Positions 25,137-33,708 of a DNA stretch of 44,124 bases are shown in pieces. Numbering within the stretch: the first letter of the stretch is position 1; every line of letters starts with the position of its first letter. Made by a program: the position numbers and the translations under genes. The stretch is from NCBI GenBank assembly GCA_002292405.1, contig DBBW01000003.1:10760-54883 (forward strand). The letters are read 5' to 3'. This DNA is from Flavobacteriales bacterium UBA974. Lineage in GTDB: Bacteria; Bacteroidota; Bacteroidia; Flavobacteriales_D; Sanyastnellaceae. The notes beneath the pieces are model-generated. The model saw only the letters and a list, made by a program, of their open reading frames with translations. It was not told the origin of the DNA and searched no databases.

Positions 25137-27541
25137 CTTCTAAGATCTACATACGTTGTGAATGCCTCGCCATTGGCTTCAAAAACAATAAAATATGTTC
25201 CGCTAGGCAAAGGTGACCCATCGGTATAGGTTCCCTCCCAGTCATTTCTGTAGTTCGTTTCCTCGAAAACGATTTGGCCCCAGCGATTAACAACTCTAAA
25301 TAATGTGTTGTCTATCCAATCACAAGGAGCTACCTCGCCTACCGCTATTAATGGACCTATGTCTAAAATGACGTATGCATCATTGGCGCCATCTCCATTT
25401 GGAGTCATTCCAGTAGGCATTGTTGGGAAAAAAGCTGTCTCTTCCACTCTAATTACGTGGCTTGCTTGAGAATGATTTCCACATCCATCTTCCCAAAAAT
25501 AAGTTCTTTCCCAAAGGCAAGCTTGCTCCTCGCAGTTGCCTTCGATCAAAATATCCGAACATGAATAGGACAATTCCTCCGAACCACACTCGTCAACAAA
25601 GACAAGGTCCGAAAACATTTGTTCACAGCTAGGAACATTGTAGGAGCAGTAAAATGAAAGGGAGTCTAACTCTGTTTCAAGTTGCGGTGCTGTGGTGTCC
25701 CTAATAAAAATGGTTACGCTCTCTGAGGCGGTCAGCCCACAAGCGTCTGTAATGGTGTAAATCCTGGTCTGATCATACCTCTCGTCGCAACCTAGGTACT
25801 GCTCGTCAAAAACTGTGGTAAGGGTGAGACCATTTGCAGAGCATAGATCATCGTATTCCGGATCTGATATCTCGATTTCATTTGTGCACCCCACGGTGAT
25901 GTCTGAAGGAACGAAAGTGAAAAACGGAGGGGTATCGTCGATGAAAGTTATGGTTTGGGTTTGGGAAAAAGAATTTCCCGCATCGTCCATGATTTCGAAA
26001 GTCCTTGACACTACAGACTCATTTGCGCAGTCCTGATAATTTTCATCTGTCGTTAAACTTAATAGAATTGGAGAAGGGTCGCATCCGTCTTGAAAGAAAG
26101 GCATGTCTTCAGGGAAACTTTCACCGCATGGGACAATTGTATCTGATGGAAATTCGGTGAAAAATGGAGTGGAGGTGTCTTGAATATATATTGTTTGGTC
26201 TCCAGTAGCGAAGTTCCCACATGCATCAGATGCGGTGAAGGTTCTTATTAGTGTAAACGTTCCAGCGGATTGAATATTTACTGTGTCTGTTTCTATCTCT
26301 ACAAAAGGTGATGCGTCACAGTGGTCTGTCGCAAATGCATTTTCCAACTGAACCTCGACCCCACATTCCGCCACAATGTCTGATGGAATTGTGAGAGTTG
26401 GCGCTTCCGTATCACTTACTTCAATAGTTTGATACGCAGTTGCGTCATTCGAACAATTGTCCGGTGCTATAAAGGTTCTGGTGATGGTAAAAGTCTGTGG
26501 ACAATTGCTAAAAGTAGTGTCATATACTATCTCACATTCTACAAGACCTAAACAAGCGTCAATAGCTGTAGGCACACTCAATTCGGGTGAGGCGTTGCAG
26601 GAAAATAGCGTGTCTGAGGGGATGAAAGTAAAGATTGGGGAGGTTTCATCTTTTACCTCTATGAAGTATTTGGTTGAGTCCTTGTTGTCGCACGCGTCAG
26701 AGGCATAGGCCCAGCGGGAGAGAATCCAATCGTTGGGGCATGGTGATAGGTTTTCTTCTTCTATGTCACCGGACCACCATACCTCTTCTACTTGAGAGCA
26801 AATGTCATCGGCTGCTAGTTGAGGCCAAGTCACAAGATCTTTACATTCAAACGTGGGTGATAACAATTGAGGAACGGAAAATGTTATAACAGGTCCAGTG
26901 GTGTCCACCACATTCACGACATGTGTGTCGATTCGTGTGTTGTTGCATCCGTCTATAATGGAAAACTCCCATCTAAATTCTATTTCTGCTGCGCAAAGTC
27001 CGGAGACAGTGTCGAGGTTAATTGTTTGGTTTACATCTGAGCAATTGTCAGAAAAATCAACCTGAAACACCCCGCTAATTAAATAATCTAACAAATCCCA
27101 ATTTTCACAGCTAACTGATGTGTCTGCGGGGAATACTGTAAACTCAGGCGGTTCAAAATCCACAACATCTATCGTCTGGGTCTCACACAAAATGCCCGAC
27201 CCGCAACCATAATCCACAAGATCCCCAGAAGAAGTCGAAAAGGTTCTGGTAATTTGAATCACCACATTCGGATTACTCAAATCACCACAGTTTAAAGAAT
27301 CTACATGGACTTGCATCTCAATTTGAGCGTTGAGATCTAAGCTTAAGTCATCACAAGGGTGAACGAACACGCCGGTGGTGTTTGTGTAGATAAATCCCCA
27401 GTCTACGTCGCCGCAATCAATCGATAAATTATCTGGTACTGTTAGACAATTAAGTTGAGCATATACACGGCATTCAAATGTATTTACCACTATAAATGTG
27501 ATTATACATAAAATCTGAAGTCGGTTAATCATAAAATTCAT
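25133..27541 (-). CDS. HYR-like repeat adhesin with type B T9SS C-terminal domain
   Basis: 802 residues with a signal peptide ending near VYAQ (residue 29). The body has about seven cysteine-rich units of 85-95 residues, each with the pattern P-x-F-x-x-x-P-x-D-x-x-x-x-C and D-x-C-G-N, resembling HYR modules; examples are DTTAPQLETELDSLSFYC and SDTEAPTLTIPSDIVAEC. The end (703-802) is the gliding-motility type B domain: PTGMTPNGDGANDAY and FRVVNRWGQIVFEE with a closing YVDLRR. It is predicted to be exported by T9SS and displayed on the surface, with PorP/SprF and the OmpA/LysM protein as partners in the same overlapping run. The ligand is unknown. Confidence 0.9.
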   Translation of the reverse strand: MNFMINRLQILCIITFIVVNTFECRVYAQLNCLTVPDNLSIDCGDVDWGFIYTNTTGVFVHPCDDLSLDLNAQIEMQVHVDSLNCGDLSNPNVVIQITRTFSTSSGDLVDYGCGSGILCETQTIDVVDFEPPEFTVFPADTSVSCENWDLLDYLISGVFQVDFSDNCSDVNQTINLDTVSGLCAAEIEFRWEFSIIDGCNNTRIDTHVVNVVDTTGPVITFSVPQLLSPTFECKDLVTWPQLAADDICSQVEEVWWSGDIEEENLSPCPNDWILSRWAYASDACDNKDSTKYFIEVKDETSPIFTFIPSDTLFSCNASPELSVPTAIDACLGLVECEIVYDTTFSNCPQTFTITRTFIAPDNCSNDATAYQTIEVSDTEAPTLTIPSDIVAECGVEVQLENAFATDHCDASPFVEIETDTVNIQSAGTFTLIRTFTASDACGNFATGDQTIYIQDTSTPFFTEFPSDTIVPCGESFPEDMPFFQDGCDPSPILLSLTTDENYQDCANESVVSRTFEIMDDAGNSFSQTQTITFIDDTPPFFTFVPSDITVGCTNEIEISDPEYDDLCSANGLTLTTVFDEQYLGCDERYDQTRIYTITDACGLTASESVTIFIRDTTAPQLETELDSLSFYCSYNVPSCEQMFSDLVFVDECGSEELSYSCSDILIEGNCEEQACLWERTYFWEDGCGNHSQASHVIRVEETAFFPTMPTGMTPNGDGANDAYVILDIGPLIAVGEVAPCDWIDNTLFRVVNRWGQIVFEETNYRNDWEGTYTDGSPLPSGTYFIVFEANGEAFTTYVDLRR

Positions 27542-27548
27542 TACAACA

Positions 27549-27556
27549 CTAAGATA
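27549..27556 (-). promoter_or_regulatory. -7-like box upstream of the adhesin operon
   Basis: TATCTTAG, one mismatch from TAnnTTTG, seven bases before the adhesin ATG on the minus strand. It is the best promoter candidate for the adhesin/PorP/OmpA run. No TTG at suitable distance was seen. Confidence 0.35.
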
Positions 27557-27583
27557 TCATATACTTCAACGCCATGTTATAGG

Positions 27584-27591
27584 TAACTTTG
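27584..27591 (+). promoter_or_regulatory. Promoter -7 box of glyS
   Basis: TAACTTTG, a perfect match to TAnnTTTG, 40 bases before the glyS ATG. It would give a leader of about 35 nt. No clear TTG -33 element is visible in the expected place. The box shares the 90-nt divergent gap with the adhesin promoter. Confidence 0.5.
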
Positions 27592-27631
27592 GCATCTGTA
27601 AACATTCAATATTGCAAAACACAAAATCGCA

Positions 27632-29161
27632 ATGAGCCAAGAAGACGGACTGAAAAAAGTGATAAGCCACGCGAAAGAGTATGGATTTGTATTTCCAAGT
27701 AGTGAGATTTATGACGGCTTAAGTGCAGCTTACGACTATGGTCAACTTGGAAGTGAGTTGAAAAACAATATTAAAGATTATTGGTGGTCGTCGATGGTTC
27801 GTATGAATGACAATATCGTAGGTATTGACGCCTCGATTTTTATGCATCCGAAAACGTGGAAAGCTTCCGGTCACGTTGATGCTTTCAACGATCCTCTTAT
27901 TGACAATAAGGACAGTAATAAGCGCTATCGTGCAGATGTCTTAATCGAAGATTATCTCGCTAAAATCGAAAAAAAGATTGACAAAGACGTTTCAAAAGGA
28001 GTAAAGCGTTTCGGGGATGATTTCAACGAGGTTGAGTTCCGATCAACGAACGTTAACGTGCTGCGCCGCCAAGCAACCATTGATGAAATAAACGGAAAGT
28101 TCAAGGACGCTATGAATGCCGAAGATCTAGCGGGGGTAAAGAGATTGATTGAAGATTTGGGGATTGTTTGCCCTGTTAGCGGGTCTAAAAACTGGACAGA
28201 CGTGCGCCAGTTTAACCTTATGTTCAGTACTGAACTAGGTGCTGTTAGTGGCGATTCCGGGGTCATCTACCTTCGTCCTGAAACAGCTCAGGGGATTTTC
28301 GTAAACTTCTTAAACGTTCAGAAGAGTAGTCGCATGAAACTTCCTTTTGGTATAGCCCAAATAGGAAAAGCATTCCGCAACGAAATTATCGCCCGCCAAT
28401 TCATTTTCCGTATGCGTGAATTTGAGCAAATGGAGATGCAATTTTTCGTTAAGCCAGGAACTCAAGAAAAATGGTATGAGCACTGGAAAGAGGAGCGTAA
28501 AAAATGGCACTCTGCGCTAGGTTTGGGAGATGTAAACTACAAATTCCACGATCACATAAAGCTCGCTCACTATGCAGACGCTGCTTGTGATATCGAGTTT
28601 AATTTCCCAATGGGTTTTAAGGAGTTAGAGGGAATACACTCTCGAACTGATTTCGATCTTAAAAGTCACGAAGAGTTTTCTGGAAAAAAACTCAGGTTCT
28701 TTGACCCAGAAACAAAAGAGAGTTTCGTTCCTTACGTAGTAGAAACGTCTATTGGGCTTGATCGAATGTTCCTTGCTGTTCTCTGCAACTCTTACAAGGA
28801 AGAAGATTTGGGAGAAGGCAGCGCTCGAACGGTATTGAGTATTCCTTACGCACTTGCTCCAGTTAAAGTCGCTATTCTTCCTCTTGTGAAAAAAGATGGT
28901 CTGCCTGAAAAAGCCCGAGAGGTTCTTTCTAAACTACGCCTCAATCACAATTGTCAATACGATGAAAAGGATGGAATCGGACGACGATACCGCAGGCAAG
29001 ACGCTATAGGAACCCCTCTCTGTATTACCATAGACCACGATTCTTTAAATGACGATGCGGTCACCGTTCGTGAACGCGACGGGATGACTCAAGAACGGGT
29101 TACAATTTCTGACCTTCCGGCATACGTAGAGTCAAGAGTTGGGATGTCTACACTTTTCTAA
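27632..29161 (+). CDS. glyS: Glycyl-tRNA synthetase, dimeric (alpha2) type
   Basis: Class II synthetase that charges tRNA-Gly. 509 residues, the single-chain type found in Bacteroidota, rather than the GlyQ/GlyS pair. Family segments: EYGFVFPSSEIYDGLSAAYD at the start; motif 2 region IGKAFRNEIIARQFIFRMREF with the FEQMEMQFF strand; motif 3 YVVETSIGLDRMFLAVL; and the C-terminal anticodon domain VAILPLVKKDGLPEKAREV...GRRYRRQDAIGTPLCITID. The stop codon is directly followed by the pgk ATG without spacing, so the two are co-transcribed. Confidence 0.97.
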   Translation: MSQEDGLKKVISHAKEYGFVFPSSEIYDGLSAAYDYGQLGSELKNNIKDYWWSSMVRMNDNIVGIDASIFMHPKTWKASGHVDAFNDPLIDNKDSNKRYRADVLIEDYLAKIEKKIDKDVSKGVKRFGDDFNEVEFRSTNVNVLRRQATIDEINGKFKDAMNAEDLAGVKRLIEDLGIVCPVSGSKNWTDVRQFNLMFSTELGAVSGDSGVIYLRPETAQGIFVNFLNVQKSSRMKLPFGIAQIGKAFRNEIIARQFIFRMREFEQMEMQFFVKPGTQEKWYEHWKEERKKWHSALGLGDVNYKFHDHIKLAHYADAACDIEFNFPMGFKELEGIHSRTDFDLKSHEEFSGKKLRFFDPETKESFVPYVVETSIGLDRMFLAVLCNSYKEEDLGEGSARTVLSIPYALAPVKVAILPLVKKDGLPEKAREVLSKLRLNHNCQYDEKDGIGRRYRRQDAIGTPLCITIDHDSLNDDAVTVRERDGMTQERVTISDLPAYVESRVGMSTLF

Positions 29162-30352
29162 ATGACGATCTCCGATCTAAATATCAAGGGGCGCAGAGCG
29201 CTCGTGCGGGTAGATTTCAATGTTCCGCTAAATAAATCGTATAGTGTTCAAGACGACACAAGAATTCGTCGTGCGCTTCCCACAATCAAAGCCCTTTTAA
29301 GTGGTGGCGCTTCTGTGGTTTTAATGAGCCACCTTGGAAGACCTAAAGGTGTTTCAGAGGAGTTTAGCTTAAGGCATATCATCTCTCATTTAGAAGGTTT
29401 ACTAGAAAATCCTGTACAGTTTGCAAGTGATTGTGTGGGTGATCGCGCTCTAGGTATATCACAAAACCTCAAGCCAGGAGAAATAGCTCTTCTTGAGAAT
29501 TTAAGGTTTCATGAGGAGGAAAAAAGTGGGAATGAGTTTTTCGCAGGCCAATTGGCTGAAAATGGTGATCTATATATTAACGACGCGTTTGGTACGGCCC
29601 ATAGAAATCACGCCTCTACAGCTGTCATCGCTCGTTTTTTCCCTGAAGACAAAGCTTTCGGTAAACTTTTAGAAGGTGAAATTTCCGCTTTGAGTCGGGT
29701 TATGTCTAAGCCCGCAAGGCCCCTACTTGCTATAATAGGGGGTGCTAAAGTCAGTAGTAAACTCACTGTTTTAGAAAATATGGTAGAGAAGGTGGATAAG
29801 CTGTTGATCGGTGGGGGAATGGCGTACACTTTTATACTTGCTAAGGGCGGTAAGGTGGGTGCTAGTTTAGTGGAAAAAGAAATGGTAGAAAGAGCGAAGG
29901 TTGTTTTAGAAAGGGCCGCAAATAGTTCCACAGAAATTCTGCTTCCAGAGGACTCTGTTTGTGCAGATCAATTCTCTGCTGATGCAAATTTTATGGTTTT
30001 AAACTCCAATGAAATTAAAGAGGGTTGGATGGGGCTCGATATAGGCCCTAAATCTTGTGAAAAATTTGTCGCGGCTGTAAAAGAAAGCAAAACTATTCTT
30101 TGGAATGGTCCCATGGGCGTCTTCGAGTTTGAGGCCTGTTCTAAAGGCACATTCACCGTAGCAAATGCTTTAAAAGACGCTACAAAAAAGGGCGCATATA
30201 CGCTTGTCGGTGGTGGTGATTCTGTTGCCGCAATTAACGTTTGTGGACTTGCCGATGATGTAAGCTATGTCAGTACAGGCGGAGGAGCTATGTTAGAATA
30301 CTTGGAGGGGAAAACGCTTCCTGGAATCGCAGCAATTCAAGACCAGTACTAG
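29162..30352 (+). CDS. pgk: Phosphoglycerate kinase
   Basis: Transfers phosphate between 1,3-bisphosphoglycerate and ADP in glycolysis, cytoplasmic. 396 residues, normal length. N-domain RALVRVDFNVPLN, VLMSHLGRPKG and LLENLRFHEEE bind 3-PG; C-domain AIIGGAKVSSKLTVLENMVE, LWNGPMGVFEFEA, TLVGGGDSVAAI and STGGGAMLEYLEGKTLPGI bind the nucleotide. The ATG abuts the glyS stop. The stop lies one base from the end of the convergent Lrp-family gene. Confidence 0.98.
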   Translation: MTISDLNIKGRRALVRVDFNVPLNKSYSVQDDTRIRRALPTIKALLSGGASVVLMSHLGRPKGVSEEFSLRHIISHLEGLLENPVQFASDCVGDRALGISQNLKPGEIALLENLRFHEEEKSGNEFFAGQLAENGDLYINDAFGTAHRNHASTAVIARFFPEDKAFGKLLEGEISALSRVMSKPARPLLAIIGGAKVSSKLTVLENMVEKVDKLLIGGGMAYTFILAKGGKVGASLVEKEMVERAKVVLERAANSSTEILLPEDSVCADQFSADANFMVLNSNEIKEGWMGLDIGPKSCEKFVAAVKESKTILWNGPMGVFEFEACSKGTFTVANALKDATKKGAYTLVGGGDSVAAINVCGLADDVSYVSTGGGAMLEYLEGKTLPGIAAIQDQY

Positions 30353-30353
30353 A

Positions 30354-30800
30354 TTATTTTTCTATTATCTCATTCATTACGAACATGCTTTTTACTTGAG
30401 CAATGTTATCTAATGCCGCTAGTTTTCTTGTGATAAATCTATGATAGTGGTCCATATCTGGGACATTTATCTCGAGCATATAGTCTGATATTCCCGTGAG
30501 GTGATAACACGATCTCACTTCTTTAAAGTTGCCTATATCGTGCTCAAATTCCTCAAGAGCTGCGCGTTCATGTAGTTTCAGATTTACGCAGCAAAACGCT
30601 TTGAGCTCTAACCCCATCTTCTTCCTGTCAAGCTTAACGGTATATCTCTGGATTACTCCGTCATTTTCTAAGCGTTTCACCCTGGCAAAAACGGCGCTGC
30701 GGCTTAACCCCGTCAAATCGCTTAAATCTTGCATACTACAGCGTCCGTCAAACTCTAAATGTTCGACAATTGTGCGGTCTAACGCGTCTATTAGATTCAT
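30354..30800 (-). CDS. Lrp/AsnC-family transcription regulator
   Basis: 148 residues with an N-terminal helix-turn-helix (about 5-60; LDRTIVEHLEFDGRCSMQDL, SRSAVFARVKRLENDGVIQR) and a C-terminal RAM/effector domain (about 65-145; AFCCVNLKL, DYMLEINVPDMDHYHRF). Such proteins form octamers that sense amino acids and often control the divergent gene. Here that gene is a Cys/Met-metabolism PLP enzyme, so a sulfur amino acid is a plausible effector (inferred). The intergenic region holds four ATTTGT/ACAAAT half-sites that may be the operator. The gene converges with pgk with a single base between. Confidence 0.92.
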   Translation of the reverse strand: MNLIDALDRTIVEHLEFDGRCSMQDLSDLTGLSRSAVFARVKRLENDGVIQRYTVKLDRKKMGLELKAFCCVNLKLHERAALEEFEHDIGNFKEVRSCYHLTGISDYMLEINVPDMDHYHRFITRKLAALDNIAQVKSMFVMNEIIEK

Positions 30801-30876
30801 TTGTTCTGTTTAACATGCTATTATTAGCACAAATATGCACAAATTAATGTAATTTTAGATATTACAATACATTTGT
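30800..30876. promoter_or_regulatory. Putative Lrp-type operator array and divergent promoters
   Basis: Four six-base half-sites of one sequence occur in alternating orientation: ATTTGT at 30800-30805, ACAAAT at 30829-30834 and 30839-30844 (ten bases apart, about one helical turn), and ATTTGT at 30871-30876. The last overlaps TACATTTG (30868-30875), a perfect -7 box for the PLP-enzyme gene. The first abuts the regulator's own start codon. This arrangement suggests autoregulation and control of the divergent gene, though half-site assignment is by eye. Confidence 0.45.
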
Positions 30877-30922
30877 TCTAAACATCTAACCAATAACAAA
30901 ACAACAGAGTAGTTTTACCCAC

Positions 30923-32206
30923 ATGAACACACATTTAGAAACAAAAGCACTGTTTGCTGGATATAACCCTGCTGATAACCACGGAGCTGTTAAACCTCCT
31001 ATGCACCCAGCTTCTACCTTTGTTTTTCCTAGCGCGGCTGTTGGAGCGGCTCACATGGAAACGGTTTATGGAGTTGATGGGGCGGAAACACCGCCAGAAG
31101 GGGGGTTTATCTACAGTCGTTTAGGAAACCCCACTTTAAGCGTAGCTGAAACCCGATTGGCTGCATGGGACGAATCTGACGCTGCTGCTTTTTTTGCAAG
31201 CGGAATGGCGGCAATTAGCACCATGCTATTTGCTTTAACAGGTCCTGACAAGCCTCTTTGGTATGTAGGCCCCTTATATGGCGGAACCCAACATATTATT
31301 GATGACATCCTTCCTTCTATGGGTGTAAGTGTTAAAAGCATGGAAAGTCTCGATGATTTAGCGTCTGTGACTGAGGCGGATGGCCTCCCTGGAATGATTT
31401 ACTTGGAAACCCCCGCAAACCCAACACTGCAAATTCACAGCATTAAAGCAGCTGCGGATTGGGCAAAAAACAACTCTTCGGAGGATCATCGCATCATTGT
31501 AGCTGTTGACAACACTTTCTTAGGGCCTATTATACAAAGGCCTTTAGAGCTGGGTGCTGATTTAAACGTTTACTCTGCAACGAAATACATCGGAGGACAT
31601 AGCGACCTTATAGCTGGAGCCGTTAGCGGAGAAGCAACAGCAATGGCAAAGGTGTTTGAGTACAGAACGTTCTTTGGAGGAATGGCTGATCCGTACACCA
31701 GTTGGATGCTCTCAAGGTCTATGGAAACCCTTCAGGTTAGGGTTGCCCGACAAATCCGTTCTGCCCGGCTTATACTCGACCATATCCAAGAGGCTCCAGG
31801 TACACCTGTTTCTGGAATAACTAAAATCTACTCTGCTTGGGCAGAAGATTTAGAAGGGTCTGGTGATGTTCGGTCGGCTGAAATTGCGAAAGAGCAGCAG
31901 GCCAATGGAGGAGCTATGTTCGCTATGGAACTTCCTGGCGGGCGTCCAGCTGCATTTGCTTTCCTAGACGCCCTCAACCATATACAACTCGCTGTCAGCC
32001 TTGGGTCAACCGAGTCTTTGGCTGAGCACCCCGCTAGCATGACCCACGCAGGAGTTTCTGTTGAAGAGAAATTAAAACACGGAATAACAGAAGGTCTTGT
32101 TCGCATCTCAATCGGGCTCGAACACCCAGAGGATCTAATCGCTGACATAAACCAAGCGCTTCAAGCAGCTTGCAAAGTTTACGAAGAAACTTTAGAATGC
32201 GTTTAA
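30923..32206 (+). CDS. Cys/Met metabolism PLP-dependent enzyme (methionine gamma-lyase / cystathionine gamma-synthase-like)
   Basis: 427-residue cytoplasmic PLP enzyme of the trans-sulfuration family. Features: the N-terminal GAVKPPMHPASTFVFPS, YSRLGNPT, AFFASGMAAIST, the PLP-phosphate loop and LYGGTQH, IYLETPANPTLQ with the VAVDNTFLGPIIQRPL strand, and the PLP lysine in YSATKYIGGHSDLIAG. The position equivalent to Cys116 of Pseudomonas putida methionine gamma-lyase (YGCT) is glycine here (YGGT), so the lyase assignment is not secure. Divergent from an Lrp regulator, implying amino-acid-dependent control. A small secreted protein gene overlaps its end. Confidence 0.88.
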   Translation: MNTHLETKALFAGYNPADNHGAVKPPMHPASTFVFPSAAVGAAHMETVYGVDGAETPPEGGFIYSRLGNPTLSVAETRLAAWDESDAAAFFASGMAAISTMLFALTGPDKPLWYVGPLYGGTQHIIDDILPSMGVSVKSMESLDDLASVTEADGLPGMIYLETPANPTLQIHSIKAAADWAKNNSSEDHRIIVAVDNTFLGPIIQRPLELGADLNVYSATKYIGGHSDLIAGAVSGEATAMAKVFEYRTFFGGMADPYTSWMLSRSMETLQVRVARQIRSARLILDHIQEAPGTPVSGITKIYSAWAEDLEGSGDVRSAEIAKEQQANGGAMFAMELPGGRPAAFAFLDALNHIQLAVSLGSTESLAEHPASMTHAGVSVEEKLKHGITEGLVRISIGLEHPEDLIADINQALQAACKVYEETLECV

Positions 32207-32691
32207 TCCTCACTTGTGTTCTTGCGATTGTTTCTATTAGCACTTTAGCCCAAACCGCTACGTATCTCTACCCATCAACGTCTCTTAGATGGAATGAGGT
32301 AATCTGCCACATCGATGGTGGGGTCGTTAGGAATGGAAATGGGTGGAGGGGTGAGATCCTTTATATTGTGGATCGAGATAGAATTTACGCTGGATTTTCA
32401 ACCAGCACATTCAATATTGCATACACTCTAAGGGAGGGAAAATTGCACATCGGAGATTCATACTTCACGGATGCAATCACATATGCTCTTGAGGAAGATG
32501 TTATCTATGTGGGGGATAGTAATTTCCCTTTAGATATAGCCTATACGATTCGCCCCGACTTGTCACACCCAGATGTGATAAACATCTTTAAAGAAAATAG
32601 TATTAGCCCTTTTGATATCGTCGCCACGTTACAGGGCGCTCCATCACATACTGAGCTATTCGCTCTCCTTTTGTCCGCTGGGTTGCTTTAA
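32197..32691 (+). CDS. Small secreted protein with beta-strand repeats, unknown function
   Basis: 164 residues from the ATG at 32197, which lies inside the last codons of the PLP-enzyme gene (10-nt overlap), so it is probably co-transcribed. Signal peptide MRLILTCVLAIVSISTLAQ with a cleavage after LAQ. The mature part has tandem units of about 20-22 residues: RIYAGFSTSTFNIAYTLREG, KLHIGDSYFTDAITYALEED, VIYVGDSNFPLDIAYTIRPD, suggesting a beta-solenoid or propeller blade. No catalytic motif is recognised. An earlier in-frame ATG at 32170 would add nine residues of no signal-peptide character. Function not inferred. Confidence 0.75.
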   Translation: MRLILTCVLAIVSISTLAQTATYLYPSTSLRWNEVICHIDGGVVRNGNGWRGEILYIVDRDRIYAGFSTSTFNIAYTLREGKLHIGDSYFTDAITYALEEDVIYVGDSNFPLDIAYTIRPDLSHPDVINIFKENSISPFDIVATLQGAPSHTELFALLLSAGLL

Positions 32692-32709
32692 TAAAGAAAA
32701 TTGCGACGT

Positions 32710-32964
32710 TTACTTCGACTCTTTTATTCTGAAGGTAAAGCCTTCCATTATTTGGTTTACAAGAAGTTTTTCACAAGCTTCAACAACCTTAGCTTCGGCA
32801 ATAGCTTTATCAGCAGCATCTATTTCAAGGGTCACGTGCTTTCCTATTCGCACACCTACTATCTCAGGAAGATCCATGCTCTTCATGGTACCGCCAACAG
32901 CTTTTCCTTGAGGGTCTAAAAGTGTCGGAAGGGGCATAATGTCAATCTCTGCTACAAATTTCAT
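32710..32964 (-). CDS. purS: Phosphoribosylformylglycinamidine synthase subunit PurS
   Basis: 84 residues, the normal size of PurS, which joins PurL and PurQ in the three-subunit FGAM synthase of purine synthesis. Signatures are MKFVAEIDIMPLPTLLDPQG, the GKAVGGTMKSMDL segment, VRIGKHVTLEID and VEACEKLLVNQI. The reading frame is open 32 codons further upstream, but the ATG at 32964 starts the family N terminus and overlaps the pssA stop by ATGA, indicating coupling. purL and purQ are not in the window. Confidence 0.9.
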   Translation of the reverse strand: MKFVAEIDIMPLPTLLDPQGKAVGGTMKSMDLPEIVGVRIGKHVTLEIDAADKAIAEAKVVEACEKLLVNQIMEGFTFRIKESK

Positions 32965-33704
32965 GAGGTAATATCTTTCGGGGCAAATATGAGTGCTAAA
33001 CTTGAGTACAAAAGTACACACAACGACACCGCTGCGTATGCATTTCCCCAAGCAATCCACGTTCCAATAGCAACTGCGATAAATCCCACTCCGAGACCTA
33101 TTCTTACCGCATCAATTGTCTTGTCTTTACCCCATGTTTTTAATCCGAAAAAAGGCCTTTTAATCACCATTAAAAGAGGAAACATAACCATGCCTACGGA
33201 CGCAACTACAAGCATCACTCTTATTTGATAATCACTTCCCGTATAGGCCGCTCCCCACCACAACGTCATCCCCATCCAAAACAATCCGGCTGCTGGAGCT
33301 GGTAGCCCCTCAAAAAATCCTGTGCCCTCTCCTTCCGATGCGCTTACGTTATATCTAGCTAGTCTATAAGCTGCAGCTACTACAAGTAGTGCGGGAAGGA
33401 CGTTCAGTGTTAGGCTATCACACGCCCCGCTTTCGCAAATCAACCTATATGAAACAAAGGCTGGGGCTAACCCGCCCGTCACAAGATCCGCTAAAGAATC
33501 TAACTGCACACCCATCGGGCCTTCCACACCAAGTTTCCTCGCAGCCCATCCGTCTAAAACATCAAAAAACATCGCAGTCAACCAAACAGCCGCTATTCTC
33601 CCATCTGTTATGTCAGCCCCGGAAGCTGCTTCCCAGCATACATATGCTCCCCCTAATAAATTACCCATTGTCAGGGCGTTAGGTATTAATCTATTGAAAT
33701 TCAT
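32961..33704 (-). CDS. pssA: CDP-diacylglycerol-serine O-phosphatidyltransferase
   Basis: Inner-membrane enzyme that makes phosphatidylserine, precursor of phosphatidylethanolamine. 247 residues with about seven or eight hydrophobic helices. The CDP-alcohol phosphotransferase motif is exact: Asp51-Gly52, Ala55-Arg56, Gly65, Asp69 and Asp73 (from DGWAARKLGVEGPMGVQLDS on). The N terminus MNFNRLIPNALTMGNLLGG is typical. TATCTTCG, four bases before the ATG, is a one-mismatch -7 box. purS overlaps its stop. Confidence 0.95.
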   Translation of the reverse strand: MNFNRLIPNALTMGNLLGGAYVCWEAASGADITDGRIAAVWLTAMFFDVLDGWAARKLGVEGPMGVQLDSLADLVTGGLAPAFVSYRLICESGACDSLTLNVLPALLVVAAAYRLARYNVSASEGEGTGFFEGLPAPAAGLFWMGMTLWWGAAYTGSDYQIRVMLVVASVGMVMFPLLMVIKRPFFGLKTWGKDKTIDAVRIGLGVGFIAVAIGTWIAWGNAYAAVSLCVLLYSSLALIFAPKDITS

Positions 33705-33708
33705 GCAA

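Noticed and set aside
32965..33060. 32 extra N-terminal codons for purS
   Set aside because: They overlap pssA coding sequence and are not PurS-like; the ATGA at 32964 gives the usual 84-residue protein.
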